From assembly GCA_963723495.1 (NCBI GenBank), contig CAVRQR010000001.1, forward strand, positions 62,001 through 126,000: DNA of 64,000 nt, in the 5' to 3' direction. This DNA is from Gp6-AA40 sp963723495. Lineage in GTDB: Bacteria > Acidobacteriota > Vicinamibacteria > Vicinamibacterales > UBA2999. The notes under the pieces are model-generated. The model did no database searches. It had not been told where the DNA came from and saw only the letters and a program-made list of their open reading frames with translations. The translations under genes and the position numbers were made by a program. This document shows, piece by piece, positions 46,268 to 57,485 of the stretch (positions are counted from its first letter, which is position 1; each line of letters opens with the position of its first letter).

Positions 46268-47538
46268 TCAGTGACGCCGCGGTTCTATGTTCGGGAGGAA
46301 CCAGGTGAGAAGTCCGATTGCAGGCAGGAACGAGCAGACCGTGAACACCGTATCGATGCTCGTCACGTCGGCGAGCTGACCCAGCATCGCCGCGCCAAGA
46401 CCACCCGCGCCGAAGGCAAAGCCGAAGAACACGCCCGAGACGGTGCCGACACGGCCTGGGACGAGTTCCTGCGCGAAGACGACGATCGCCGAAAAGGCTG
46501 ACGCCAGAATCAGGCCGATGATGATCGTCAGCACCTCGGTCCAGAACAGGTTGGCGTAGGGCAGCAGCAACGTGAACGGCAACGCGCCGAGGATCGAGAC
46601 CCAGATGACGTACTTGCGTCCGATGCGATCGCCGACCGGTCCGCCGATGAACGTGCCCGCAGCGACCGATCCGAGCAGCAGGAACAGGTGCAGCTGCGCG
46701 CTCTGCACGCTCACCTGAAACTTGTCGATCAGATAGAAGGTGTAGAAGCTGGTCAGGCTCGCCAGGTAGATGTTCTTCGAGAAGACCAGCAGCACCAGGA
46801 TGATGCAGCGCCAGGCGCACGCGCCCGGTGGGAAGCCCCGCGCGCATCGTCGCGCCCTTCGCGCGCACCGACTCGAGACGACGTCGGTACCACGCGCTGA
46901 CACGCATCAGGATCGCCATCGCCGAAAGCGCGGTCACGCCAAACCATGCGATGCTGCGCTGGCCGTACGGCAGCACGATGTACGCCGCAAGCAGCGGACC
47001 GGTCGATGACCCGATGTTGCCGCCAACCTGGAAGAGCGACTTGCGCGAATCCGTGGCGCCCACCGGACGCAAGGCGCGCCACTCTCGACGACTCCGGGTG
47101 AAACACCGACGAGCCGATACCCACCATCGCGACCGCGAGAAGAATCGCGAGGTATGTCGGCGCCACCGACAGCAGCAGCAACCCGACCAGCGTGAACGCC
47201 ATGCCCATCGGCAGCGAATAGGGCTTCGGCCGCTTGTCGGTGAACGCTCCGACAACGGGCTGCAGCAAAGAGGCCGTGGCCTGATTGGCGAACGTGATGA
47301 TGCCGATCTGACCGAAGTCCAGGCGATACGCGTCCTTCAGGATCGGATAGACCGCGGGCAGCACTGACTGCATCAGGTCGTTGAGGCCATGACACACGCT
47401 GATGGCGGCGAGGATGCCCAGCGCGGTTCCGTGCGTCACGGCTCGTGACGAGGGTGTCTCGACTGGTGCGGCGTCTGCGGGAGGGTGGGTCTGCGAACCC
47501 GCTGCGGGTGTTCGGGGTGTGGCGGCGTCTGTACTCAA
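46268..47538 (-). CDS. MFS transporter, fosmidomycin-resistance (Fsr)-like, frameshifted
   Basis: About 420 residues. N-terminal half: HGLNDLMQSVLPAVYPILKD, QIGIITFANQATASLLQPVV and GAFTDKRPKPYSLPMGMAFT, the Fsr-family first three helices; then FHPESSRVARLASGGRHGFA. Frame breaks near 47045 and 46830 join to FQVGGNIGSSTGPLLAAYIV and to the C-terminal half (FYTFYLIDKFQVSVQSAQLH, GGPVGDRIGRKYVIWVSILG, GRVGTVSGVFFGFAFGAGGL), ending at TGA 46268. Family members export drugs such as fosmidomycin or other small compounds by proton antiport. Substrate here unknown. It is downstream of nothing obviously related; a REP-like hairpin lies upstream. Confidence 0.8.
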
Positions 47539-47569
47539 GGAAAACCGCGTCCGGCCATGCAGCCGTAGT

Positions 47570-47588
47570 GTCCGGCTTTTAGCCGGAC
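47570..47588. repeat. REP-like hairpin (GTCCGGCT..AGCCGGAC)
   Basis: Perfect 8-bp stem, GTCCGGCT (47570-47577) and AGCCGGAC (47581-47588), with a TTT loop, flanked by cgtagt and cgtgataaccgg. It sits just upstream of the minus-strand MFS gene in a 277-base gap. The remainder of that gap (to 47815) shows nothing I can assign. Confidence 0.55.
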
Positions 47589-47815
47589 CGTGATAACCGG
47601 CTCGAACCGGACCTACCTGACAAAGGGGCTCCAGCCGTTCTTTGAGTATAGCGGGAGCGTGAAGCCCATGGCTTCGATCTCATGAATTTTGCCCCCGCCG
47701 ATCGTTGAAGACATGCGCCGCCGCCGGGTCGAACGGGTCTCGAAACTCCCGACTCGCCGCCAGGCTGCGGTCCGGAGGAGCGCCGACGACTTGTACGTCT
47801 TAAAATGGAGAGCTG

Positions 47816-48638
47816 ATGAGCGTTGTACTGCTCGTGGCACTGTGGTCGCGCAGAGTGTCTCGGTGCCGGTCACGGCCGAAGAACGCTACGTCGCGGAGCT
47901 GCGTGCGCGGATCGCTCGCGGCGACGTCGAGGCGGAAGTGGCGCTCGGCAATCTCTACGAGTCCGGGCAGAGCGTGCTGCCGCTCGACCCGGCGCAGGCG
48001 GCCGAGTGGTACCGGCGCGCGGCCGACAAAGGACACGCGGGCGCGCAGATGAACCTCGCCATGATGTACCTCGATGGCCAGGGCGTTGCTCGGAATGTGC
48101 CGCAGGCGGTCGCGTGGTACGAGAAGGCTGCCGACGGTGGCGACGCCATCGCGATGTTCAGCCTCGGTTCCATTTATGAGAGCTGGCGCCGATCGCGTCG
48201 CACGTGACGCCGCCAAGGCCGCCGTCGTGGTATCGAAAGGCCGCCGAGCAGGGGCTGGGAACCGCGCAGTACCGCCTCGGAACGATGTATCGCGACGGTC
48301 GCGGTGTGCACTCGCGATCGCGCGCAGGCCATCGACTGGCTGCGAAAGGCCGCGGAACGGGGCGAGACGGATGCCCAGATCGAGCTCGGGATTCTCCTCA
48401 GTCCCGGCCGCGGCACCCGGGCCGACATCGTCGAGGCGCACACCTGGCTCAATCTCGCCGCCTCGCGCTGGAAAGATGAGAGCAAACGCGTGAAGGCCAG
48501 CGGCCTCCGCGACGAATTCGAAAAGACGATGACGGACGACCAGCGCGCGCAGGCATATCGCCGCGCGACCGAATGGCAGGACGCGCACGCCTGGCAGCGG
48601 CAGAGCGCTGCATCAAATCCGGGATCGGGATCGACCCT

Positions 48639-48642
<4 letters not shown>
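47816..48642 (+). pseudogene. SEL1-repeat protein, exported, frameshifted
   Basis: About 270 residues. ATG 47816 has GGAG five bases upstream and starts a leader (MSVVLLVALWS); after a break near 47865 the mature part continues AQSVSVPVTAEERYVAELRA. SEL1-type alpha-hairpin repeats follow: VALGNLYESGQSVLPLDPAQ, AAEWYRRAADKGHAGAQMNL, AMMYLDGQGVARNVPQAVAW; further repeats after breaks near 48190 and 48310 (WYRKAAEQGLGTAQYRLGTM, RAQAIDWLRKAAERGETDAQ). SEL1 proteins bind other proteins. The stop overlaps the HtpG start as ATGA (48639-48642), so the two are translationally coupled. Confidence 0.75.
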
Positions 48643-50577
<1,935 letters not shown>

Positions 50578-50598
50578 TGTATACTTATTGCTGCCCAG

Positions 50599-51517
50599 TC
50601 AAGCTGGCGACCCTGCGTAATGGCTGGAACGGTCGACCGGATGATGCTCCAGCCTTCCTTGACGCGACGCGCCACGTCGGCACCCGAGCCGGCGGTGATG
50701 CCGCAGGCAACCTTGTGGGACTTGCACGCGCTCAACACCTGCTGGAACGCCGCCTCGACCTCGGGTGCGTTCGGGACGAACACCCATCGAGCGCGACAGA
50801 TCGGAGCCGGCGCCCAGGAACAGCGCGCCGACACCGGGCACGGCGGCGATCTCGTTGAGGTTCTTCATGCCCTCGACCGACTCGATCATGACGATGGCCA
50901 GCAGGTCGCCGTCCGGGTTCAGCGGCCACACATCGGCCCGGCGTTCGTATTCGGCGGCGTTGACGCCCCACGCCCAGGTCGCGCCGCCGGTGCCGTAGCC
51001 GCGGATCCCGACCGGCTCGCGGCGCGTCTCTCCTTTCAGCGGCGGATAGCGCATCGATCGCACGGCACTCACCGCCTGCTCCTTCGTGTCGACGCCGTTG
51101 AAGATCACCCCCATGAGGCCGATGTCGAGCGCCTGTTTGACGACCCAGTTGGACTCGTCGGCTTCAGGCGGGAAACGGGCGAACAGCGCGACGTTGGGCT
51201 GGAGATTGCCCTTGCTGACAATCGCCGCCTTGTCGGTGAGGCCGAGCAGGAAGATGGCGAGCCCGGGAAAGTCGAGCGGGTTGTGCTCCATGTCGGCGTA
51301 GACGAAGTCAACCGGTGCGCGCGCCGTTTCGCGCGCGTTGACGAGCGACAGATCGCCGGCGTTGATGAGACCGTAGACGGTTTTGCCCGCGGCCAGCTTG
51401 GCAATCACGGGATTCAGGTGAACACTGGCCTGCTGCGCGACCGGTGCACTGGATGAGCCGAACGCCAGGGCTGCCGACGAGTGCGGTGATGATATCGGTA
51501 TCGCATGGCTGGCGCAT
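50599..51517 (-). CDS. HpcH/HpaI aldolase family protein, exported, frameshifted
   Basis: About 300 residues. The main frame contains SSAALAFGSSSAPVAQQASV as a leader end, then VIAKLAAGKTVYGLINAGDL, APVDFVYADMEHNPLDFPGL, QPNVALFARFPPEADESNWV, GLMGVIFNGVDTKEQAVSAV, MIESVEGMKNLNEIAAVPGV and ALFLGAGSDLSRSMG. These match HpcH/HpaI-type class II pyruvate aldolases (DMEH, 'vp...E' metal ligands Glu and Asp). After a break near 50795 the end is PEVEAAFQQVLSACKSHKVA, CGITAGSGADVARRVKEGW. The start is unresolved (ATG 51517 is in another frame); the stop may also be shifted to about 50586. A secreted aldolase would be unusual; the leader is my reading of the N-terminus. Confidence 0.72.
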
Positions 51518-51579
51518 TGTAATGTGAAGACTCGAGATTCTGGACTCGTAGGTAGCATCCGGCCTTGTGGGAGGACATC

Positions 51580-51726
51580 ATGGAGAAAGACGTCGTCTGC
51601 GGAATGCAGGTCGATCCGGCCAAGGCCGCGGCCACGAGCGAGTACAAGGGCAAGACCTATTACTTCTGCGCGAAGATCTGCAAGACGAAGTTCGACGCGA
51701 ACCCGGCTCAGTACGTCAAATCTTGA
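51580..51726 (+). CDS. YHS-domain miniprotein
   Basis: 48 residues, ATG 51580 with GGAGG about six bases upstream. A single YHS motif: DVVCGMQVDPAKAAATSEYK then GKTYYFCAKICKTKFDANPA; cysteines in VCGM, YFC and ICK match the YHS pattern, probably binding copper or another metal. Its stop (TTGA at 51723-51726) overlaps the presumed TTG start of the copper ATPase, which carries a second YHS domain. It may deliver Cu(I) to the ATPase; this is inference. Confidence 0.8.
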   Translation: MEKDVVCGMQVDPAKAAATSEYKGKTYYFCAKICKTKFDANPAQYVKS

Positions 51727-54048
51727 ACCTTCAACCATCCGCAGAACCGGTCGAGGGCGTCGTCGATCCCGTGTGCGGGATGACGATCGATCCCGCCGAC
51801 GCCGTCGGGCAGTTCGACTACAAGGGACAGACGTACTACTTCTGCGCCGAGAGCTGCCTCGAACAGTTCCGCGAGAACCCGGAGCAGTTCCTCAACCGGG
51901 CTGCGCGTCCGGCTGCTCCGTCGATCTCGAGGCCGAGTACACCTGCCCGATGCATCCGGAGGTGCGCCAGAAGGGACCCGGCGCATGCCCGATCTGCGGC
52001 ATGGCGCTCGAGCCGGTCGACGCGACCCAGGCCGACGAGCGCAATCCGGAACTGGAGGACATGACGCGACGCTTCTGGGTGTCGCTCGCGCTCACAGCTC
52101 CGATCCTCGCGTTCATGATCGCGGAGATGATCCCCGGGCGTCCGCTCGACCGCCTGGTCCCGCACGGACTGCGCAACTGGATCGAATTCGGTCTCGCGAC
52201 GCCGGTGGTGCTCTGGGGCGGATGGCCGTTCTTCGAGCGAGGCTGGGCGTCGATCGTCAATCGCTATCTCAACATGTTCACGCTCATCGCGCTCGGCGTC
52301 GGCGCCGCGTACGCGTACAGCGTCGCGGCCACGCTGGTGCCGGGCATCTTTCCCGCATCTTTCCGGATGGGCGCGGAGGTCGCAGTCTACTTCGAGCCGG
52401 CCGCGGTCATCGTCGTCCTCGTGCTGCTCGGCCAGGTACTCGAGTTGCGCGCGCGCAGCCGGACGAGTGCCGCGATTCGCAATCTGCTGGGACTGGCGCC
52501 GAAGACCGCTCGTCGGACTCGACACCCGATGGCAGCGAGCAGGACGTGCCGCTCGAGCACGTCATCGTGGGCGATCGCTTGCGGGTCCGCCCCGGTGAAC
52601 GCAGTCCCAGTCGATGGCGTCGTCCTCGAGGGCGCCACGACCGTCGATGAATCGATGGTGACCGGCGAACCAATTCCAGTCGAGAAGACGACCGGTGCCT
52701 CCGTGACTGGTGGCACGGTCAACGGGACCGGAACGTTCGTGATGCGCGCCGAACGAGTCGGGCGCGACACGCTGCTCGCCCAGATCGTTCGGATGGTCAG
52801 CGAAGCGCAGCGATCGCGCGCACCGATTCAGCGGCTCGCGGACACCGTGTCGTCGTGGTTCGTCCCGATCGTGATCGCAGTCGCGCTCGTGACATTTGCG
52901 GTCTGGTTCCGTATACGGGCCGGAGCCGCGGCTCGCGTACGCGCTGGTGAATGCCGTCGCCGTGCTGATCATCGCGTGCCCGTGCGCCCTCGGCCTCGCG
53001 ACCCCGATGTCGATCATGGTCGGCACCGGCCGCGGCGCCGAGGCCGGCGTGCTGATTCGAAACGCTGAAGCACTCGAGACGATGGAGAAGGTCACGACGG
53101 TCGTCGTGGACAAGACGGGAACACTGACCGAAGGCAAACCGAAGTTGGTCACCGTTGAACCGGTCGCCGGGCTCGACGCGACTGTCTTGCTGCGTCTGAC
53201 CGCAAGCCTCGAACACGTCAGCGAGCATCCGCTGGCGGCGGCCATCGTCGCGAATGCCCGGGAGCGGAATACAGGACTCAGCGAGGTCAGCAACTTCGAG
53301 TCGGTCACCGGCCAGGGCGTGATTGGCATCGTGGAAGGCCGGCAGGTCGCCATCGGCAACCTTCGCCATCTCGAGGCGCTCGGCGTCGACACGAGCGCGC
53401 TTCGTGAACCGCGTGGATGATCTGCGCCGGCAAGGCCAGACGGTCATGTTCGTCGGAATCGACGGAAAGGCGGCGGGGCTGATAGGTGTTGCCGATCCGA
53501 TCAAGCCCACCGCCGTCGAGGCCATCGGCGCCCTGAACGGCGAAGGCATCGAGGTCGTCATGCTCACCGGCGACAATCGGACGACTGCCGAGGCAGTCGC
53601 ACGGACCGTCGGTATCGGCAAGGTCGAAGCCGACGTGCTGCCCGATCAAAAGGCCGCCGTCATCAAGCGTTTACAGTCGGAAGGCAAGCGCGTCGCGATG
53701 GCAGGCGACGGCATCAACGACGCGCCCGCGCTGGCGCAGGCCGATGTCGGGATCGCGATGGGCACGGGGACCGATATCGCGATGGAGAGCGCCGGCGTCA
53801 CGCTGGTCAAAGGGGATCTGCGCGGCATCGTACGCGCGCGACGACTCAGTCGAGCGACGATGGGGAACATCAGGCAGAACCTGTTCTTCGCGTTCGTCTA
53901 CAACACGCTCGGGGTGCCGGTTGCGGCCGGTGTTCTGTATCCGGTTTTCGGTCTGCTGCTCAGCCCGATGATTGCGAGTGCAGCTATGACCTTCAGCTCG
54001 GTGTCTGTAATCGTCAACGCGCTCCGTCTGAGACGAGCCGATCTATAG
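51723..54048 (+). pseudogene. copA: Copper-translocating P1B-type ATPase with YHS and heavy-metal-binding N-domain; frameshifted
   Basis: About 770 residues. TTG 51723 begins NLQPSAEPVEGVVDPVCGMT, a YHS domain (QTYYFCAESCLEQFRENPEQ), then a heavy-metal-binding domain with YTCPMHPEVRQKGPGACPIC. The P-type core: MVTGEPIPVEKTTGASVTGG, IIACPCALGLATPMSIM (CPC), VVVDKTGTLTEGKPKLV (phosphorylated Asp), SEHPLAAAIVANARE (HP), VVMLTGDNRTTAEAVARTVG and MAGDGINDAPALAQADVGIA. The last helices FVYNTLGVPVAAGVLYPVFG and MTFSSVSVI are typical of Cu(I) exporters. Breaks near 51895, 52510, 52600, 52915 and 53400. It pumps Cu(I) out of the cytoplasm. Confidence 0.88.
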
Positions 54049-54144
54049 CGACGTGTCACACCTTAGTTGCAGGTGTTAAGAACCCCGACCTCGTGCAGGG
54101 TTCGCTCTTGCAGCGGACGTCGCTCGGCGCGATCATGGGCCACA

Positions 54145-54591
54145 ATGGTACGCACGAACCTCTGGAGCGCGCACCTCACGAAACCACAACAAGCTGCCGC
54201 CATTGCCGTGCGGCGGAAGAACGGTGCCTTCGAGGTGTGTCTCATTCGCAGAAAAGGGTCGAACAACTGGGGGATTCCGAAAGGGTCGGTCGATCCGGGG
54301 GACACACACGAAGAGACCGCGCTCAAAGAGGCGTGGGAAGAGGCCGGGATTTCGGGTCGCCTGATCGGCGAAGTGATGGGCACCTACGAATACGAAAAGT
54401 GGAGTGCCAGATTGGAAGTGGCCGTCTACCTCATGGAAGTGCTGAAGCAGCACCCAGAGTGGCAGGAGGCGAGTTTTCGTGAGCGCCGGTGGACGTCCTT
54501 CGCCGATGCCGCTACCCTGCTCGTCGGTCATCCCGCGCGCGAGTTCCTGAATCGCGCCAGAGTCCGTGCCACGGATTCGATCCCCTCGTGA
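54145..54591 (+). CDS. NUDIX hydrolase
   Basis: 148 residues from ATG 54145; the open frame upstream lacks a family match. The NUDIX box is GSVDPGDTHEETALKEAWEE followed by AGISG (G-x5-E-x7-xE-x2-EE-x-G form; the first Arg is Lys), preceded by LIRRKGSNNWGIPKG. The final section (YEKWSARLEVAVYLMEVLKQ, EASFRERRWTSFADAATLLV) resembles diadenosine or diphosphoinositol polyphosphate hydrolases (DIPP/Ap4A type), in which the 'F..R.W.....A...' block follows. Its stop overlaps the GTG start of the next gene (GTGA). Confidence 0.88.
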   Translation: MVRTNLWSAHLTKPQQAAAIAVRRKNGAFEVCLIRRKGSNNWGIPKGSVDPGDTHEETALKEAWEEAGISGRLIGEVMGTYEYEKWSARLEVAVYLMEVLKQHPEWQEASFRERRWTSFADAATLLVGHPAREFLNRARVRATDSIPS

Positions 54592-55271
54592 TCGGCGGGA
54601 TCGTCACATTCGCCCTGCTCGCGAACATCACAGTGCAAGGTGGGTCTGGAGCCAACCCATGCGTCGTCAGCCGTGCCCCTGGCGCCCGCGCCGTCGAGCC
54701 AATTCTCAGACCGGTAGACGAGGCTTCGCGCAGACCTGACTTTTCCGACTTCCGCCGTCGTCTTGAGGACAACGTCGCTCGCCGTGACGAAAGAGCCCTT
54801 CTTGGCAGCGTTCACCCCAACGTGCGAACCAGCTTCGGCGACGGGGGCGGTATCGAGGCGTTCAAGAAAGAGCATCTCGAGAACAAAGAGAGCGGGTTCT
54901 GGGAAGAATTCGCCGTCGTCCTCCGTCTCGGCGGCCGGTTCCGAGGAGACGACGCGTTTGACGCGCCTTATACGTTCTCCGCGTGGCCCAGCAACCTCGA
55001 TTCATTTGAGTGCCTCGCCGTCATCGGGTCCAGAGTCCGCGTCCGAGCCGAGCCGGGGTTGAATACGCGCATCCTGACGACGCTCGACTTCGCCATTGTG
55101 CGCGCGCGCCCCGCAGGCTCAGAGTCACCAGGTTGGCGAAGAATCCAGCTCGCCGATGGGCGAACGGGTTACATAGCGTCGCGGTACGTTCGGAGCCCCA
55201 TTGACCATCGTGCCCTGTTCCAGTTTCAGGAGAGCCGCTGGTGGCTGATGGCCTATGTGGCCGGGGATTGA
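54588..55271 (+). CDS. SH3-domain protein with N-terminal membrane/signal segment
   Basis: 227 residues, GTG 54588 overlapping the NUDIX stop as GTGA. The N-terminal segment VIGGIVTFALLANITVQGGSG is hydrophobic and probably a signal peptide or anchor. A region with FSDFRRRLEDNVARRDERAL and NVRTSFGDGGGIEAFKKEHL follows, which resembles small hydrolase- or NTF2-like repeats but is not recognised. A bacterial SH3 domain is at the C-terminus: VIGSRVRVRAEPGLNTRILT then GWRRIQLADGRTGYIASRYV. The 'VRaepg..s.v' and 'GW..v...dG..GYv...' motifs are clear. SH3b proteins usually bind cell-wall peptides; this is probably periplasmic. Confidence 0.8.
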   Translation: MIGGIVTFALLANITVQGGSGANPCVVSRAPGARAVEPILRPVDEASRRPDFSDFRRRLEDNVARRDERALLGSVHPNVRTSFGDGGGIEAFKKEHLENKESGFWEEFAVVLRLGGRFRGDDAFDAPYTFSAWPSNLDSFECLAVIGSRVRVRAEPGLNTRILTTLDFAIVRARPAGSESPGWRRIQLADGRTGYIASRYVRSPIDHRALFQFQESRWWLMAYVAGD

Positions 55272-55284
55272 TGCGCTCATCGGC

Positions 55285-55301
55285 GCCAGCCGCCGGCTGG
55301 C
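55285..55301 (+). terminator. Hairpin after the SH3 gene
   Basis: GCCAGCC (55285-55291), loop GCC, GGCTGGC (55295-55301), 14 bases after the SH3-gene stop. No U-tract, so termination is tentative. Downstream, TTGACA at 55322-55327 is followed 17 bases later by a poor -10 (GAGATT), a possible promoter for the DUF6152 gene. Confidence 0.45.
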
Positions 55302-55404
55302 AGCCGGGTGAAATACCAGATTTGACAGGTGCGCCGCACAGTGAGAGATTGTCGGCAGAGGGTGCCAGACGGGACGGTGCCGGGGAAGGGTCGGGAGAAC
55401 CGCT

Positions 55405-55848
55405 ATGAATCGGACGCTACTCATTGCGATGTCGGTCACTATCGGCATTCTCGTTTGGTCGAGCCGCGCTGGCGCGCATCACGGCGATGCTGATCGCTAC
55501 AACCAGGAAGTCACCACCATCACCGGAACAGTCGTTGACGTTCAGATGGTGAATCCGCACGCGCGCATCGTGCTGGACGTGGTCGAGGACGGCAAGACGG
55601 TGCGGTGGCAGGCGGAACTTGGTGGTCCGCAGCAACTGATCAAACAGTTCGGTTGGACGCCTTCGACGGTCAAGCCCGGGATGAAGCTGACGATGATCGG
55701 GCGTCGGCTGAGGAGCGGCTCACCCTATCTCAACCTGACGGAACGCGCGAACATCGTCGCAACCGACAGTGGCAAGGAGATCTATCGTACGGCGAACTTC
55801 GGCGAGGCTGCGCCCCAGGGACCGAAGGGAACCGTGGGCAATCCTTAA
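55405..55848 (+). CDS. DUF6152 family secreted protein
   Basis: 147 residues, intact. Signal peptide MNRTLLIAMSVTIGILVWSS followed by the mature start AHHGDADRYNQEVTTITGTV, then VDVQMVNPHARIVLDVVEDG (NPHA motif), WQAELGGPQQLIKQFGWTPS and MIGRRLRSGSPYLNLTERAN. It is the second DUF6152 protein in the window (other at 34191), sharing the AHH mature end, the NPHA core and the C-terminal 'G.R.....'. Unlike the first, it has no GKPDLSGVW partner next to it. Function unknown. Confidence 0.88.
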   Translation: MNRTLLIAMSVTIGILVWSSRAGAHHGDADRYNQEVTTITGTVVDVQMVNPHARIVLDVVEDGKTVRWQAELGGPQQLIKQFGWTPSTVKPGMKLTMIGRRLRSGSPYLNLTERANIVATDSGKEIYRTANFGEAAPQGPKGTVGNP

Positions 55849-55861
55849 GCGGCCGACGCGG

Positions 55862-56845
55862 TTACGGGTCGAAGCGGTACGCCGTGTCGTTGGATGCCAC
55901 GGCCAGCTCGCCCGAGGGTCCAAATGCGACACCAATGAACCCGCAGCCAGCGACGAGGAGTTCAGGCTCGCCGTCGAGATCCTTCAGCCCGTAGAGCCCG
56001 CTGCGTCCGGACAGGGCATCCACTACGTGCAATTCTCCCTCTGGCGAAAACGCCAGGCCTTGAGGGCGGCCAAACGTCGCCGGGACCGAGCGGACGCTAC
56101 CGTCGGACCCGATGCGGTACACGTGATCGTAGGTGGAGAGTGTGGGACCGCTTGCGAAGAGCTCGCCGTCCGGGCTGATCGCGAGGTGAAACGCCGCGAC
56201 ACTGGGGGGCAACGTTGCGAATGGCTCGGCGCGGTTGTCGCGAACACGGAAGATCGTCCCCGATCGATCTCCGACGTACAGGTCTCCTGCGCGATCGAAG
56301 GCGAGGCCACAGGCCACACCCAGCTCCGACACCACGAGCTCGTGCTTGCCTTCGGCCGACACTCGATAGACAGCGCCCTCAAAGCGACTCGACACGTAGA
56401 GCTGCCGATCGGGCCCGATGGTCATCGACGTCGCGTTGACGATGCCGGAGACGAACGGCTCACGGGTGCCGGCGCCCGTCACGCGAAAGATCGAGACGGG
56501 TGACTCCTGCCCTCGCGATCCGCTGTAGGTGACGAAGAGGTTGCCGTCAGCGTCGAAGACCGGGTTGTCGACCTGGTGCAGGCCCGTCGCCCACAAACCA
56601 CCAACGGAGACGTACGCCGTCGCGCCCGGAAGATCTTCGATTCGAATCGGGGCCGGCCCGGGTTCCACTTCGTCCGGGACGGCAACGACCAGACGGGTCC
56701 GCGAAGCGAACGCCACCAGCGCGCGCTGACCGCCGACGGTCACAACGGGAATCGTGTCCTCAGGAAACCCGGAGCCTCTCAGCGTGATGCGCCCTCCCGC
56801 GACCGCGCGGAGAGGGCTTACGGAGGCGATGGTGGGCCTGGCCAA
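55862..56845 (-). CDS. TIG (IPT) domain plus NHL/SMP-30-like beta-propeller protein
   Basis: 327 residues, intact. No signal peptide is apparent at the start MARPTIASVSPLRAVAGGRI. Residues about 1-85 are an IPT/TIG immunoglobulin-like domain (TLRGSGFPEDTIPVVTVGGQ, ALVAFASRTRLVVAVPDEVE), followed by a propeller with six or so blades: VFDADGNLFVTYSGSRGQES, MTIGPDRQLYVSSRFEGAVY, GLAFDRAGDLYVGDRSGTIF, HLAISPDGELFASGPTLSTY, LAFSPEGELHVVDALSGRSG and VAFGPSGELAVASNDTAYRF. The repeated 'f...G.lyv.d' is the NHL/SMP-30 signature. It probably binds a ligand or carbohydrate; no enzymatic residues are obvious. It lies between the DUF6152 gene and the HNH gene. Confidence 0.88.
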   Translation of the reverse strand: MARPTIASVSPLRAVAGGRITLRGSGFPEDTIPVVTVGGQRALVAFASRTRLVVAVPDEVEPGPAPIRIEDLPGATAYVSVGGLWATGLHQVDNPVFDADGNLFVTYSGSRGQESPVSIFRVTGAGTREPFVSGIVNATSMTIGPDRQLYVSSRFEGAVYRVSAEGKHELVVSELGVACGLAFDRAGDLYVGDRSGTIFRVRDNRAEPFATLPPSVAAFHLAISPDGELFASGPTLSTYDHVYRIGSDGSVRSVPATFGRPQGLAFSPEGELHVVDALSGRSGLYGLKDLDGEPELLVAGCGFIGVAFGPSGELAVASNDTAYRFDP

Positions 56846-56854
56846 ACTTCTATT

Positions 56855-57389
56855 TTATGTGTCCTCGAGCTCGACGTTCCAATACAGGTAGTCGCGCCAG
56901 CTTTCGGGCGCGTCGCGCAGCCCGACCGTGATGCGAATCGCCGGCGCGGAGTCCGGCCGTCTCGGCGAGCGCAGCAATTTCATTCCCGCCTCACCAGGCG
57001 TGCGTCCACCTTTGAGGCGATTGCAGCCAATGCAGCAGGTGACGATGTTCTCCCAGTCCTTGCGGCCGCCTTGCGCCACCGGCACGACGTGGTCGAACGT
57101 CAGTTCAGCCGTCGGCAAGACGTGGTTGCAGGTACTGGCAGGTATGGCGGTCACGCGCGTAGATGTTGGCGCGTGAGAACGGGACATAATCGAATCTGCG
57201 CTTGATTCTGACGAAACGGAGCAGGCGGATGACAGAAGGCAGCTTGAACGTGACAGACACTGCCCGTACTTCGCGGTCATGAACCGCGATCACCTCCACT
57301 TTTCCCTGGCACCAAAGCGTAATAGCCTTCTGCCAGTGAACAACCTTGAGAGGCTCGTAAGACGCGTTCAGGAGAAGCGCCTGCTGCAT
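56855..57389 (-). CDS. HNH endonuclease, one frameshift
   Basis: About 178 residues. MQQALLLNASYEPLKVVHWQ and AITLWCQGKVEVIAVHDREV, RFDYVPFSRANIYARDRHTC form the conserved N-terminal domain of small bacterial HNH proteins; after a break near 57130 the HNH motif follows: CNHVLPTAELTFDHVVPVAQ and GGRKDWENIVTCCIGCNRLK (paired Cys, DH...H/N and CxxCN). Such proteins are common in actinobacteria and acidobacteria; the single-strand or structure-specific cleavage they catalyse is poorly described. A promoter-like pair (57400-57429) lies only 11 bases upstream of the ATG, suggesting a very short leader. Confidence 0.85.
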
Positions 57390-57399
57390 ACCTGAAGCA

Positions 57400-57429
57400 A
57401 TGATGCAAGAAGGGCGCGAGGGCTGTCAA
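57400..57429 (-). promoter_or_regulatory. Promoter-like pair upstream of the HNH gene
   Basis: On the minus strand TTGACA (complement of 57424-57429) and CATCAT (complement of 57400-57405) are 18 bases apart. The -10 ends 11 bases before ATG 57389, which would give a nearly leaderless transcript; no ribosome site is seen. Confidence 0.45.
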
Positions 57430-57485
57430 GGTTCCGACACGTTAAACTGTAAGCAACACGGGAGTTACGACGATACACTGACACT

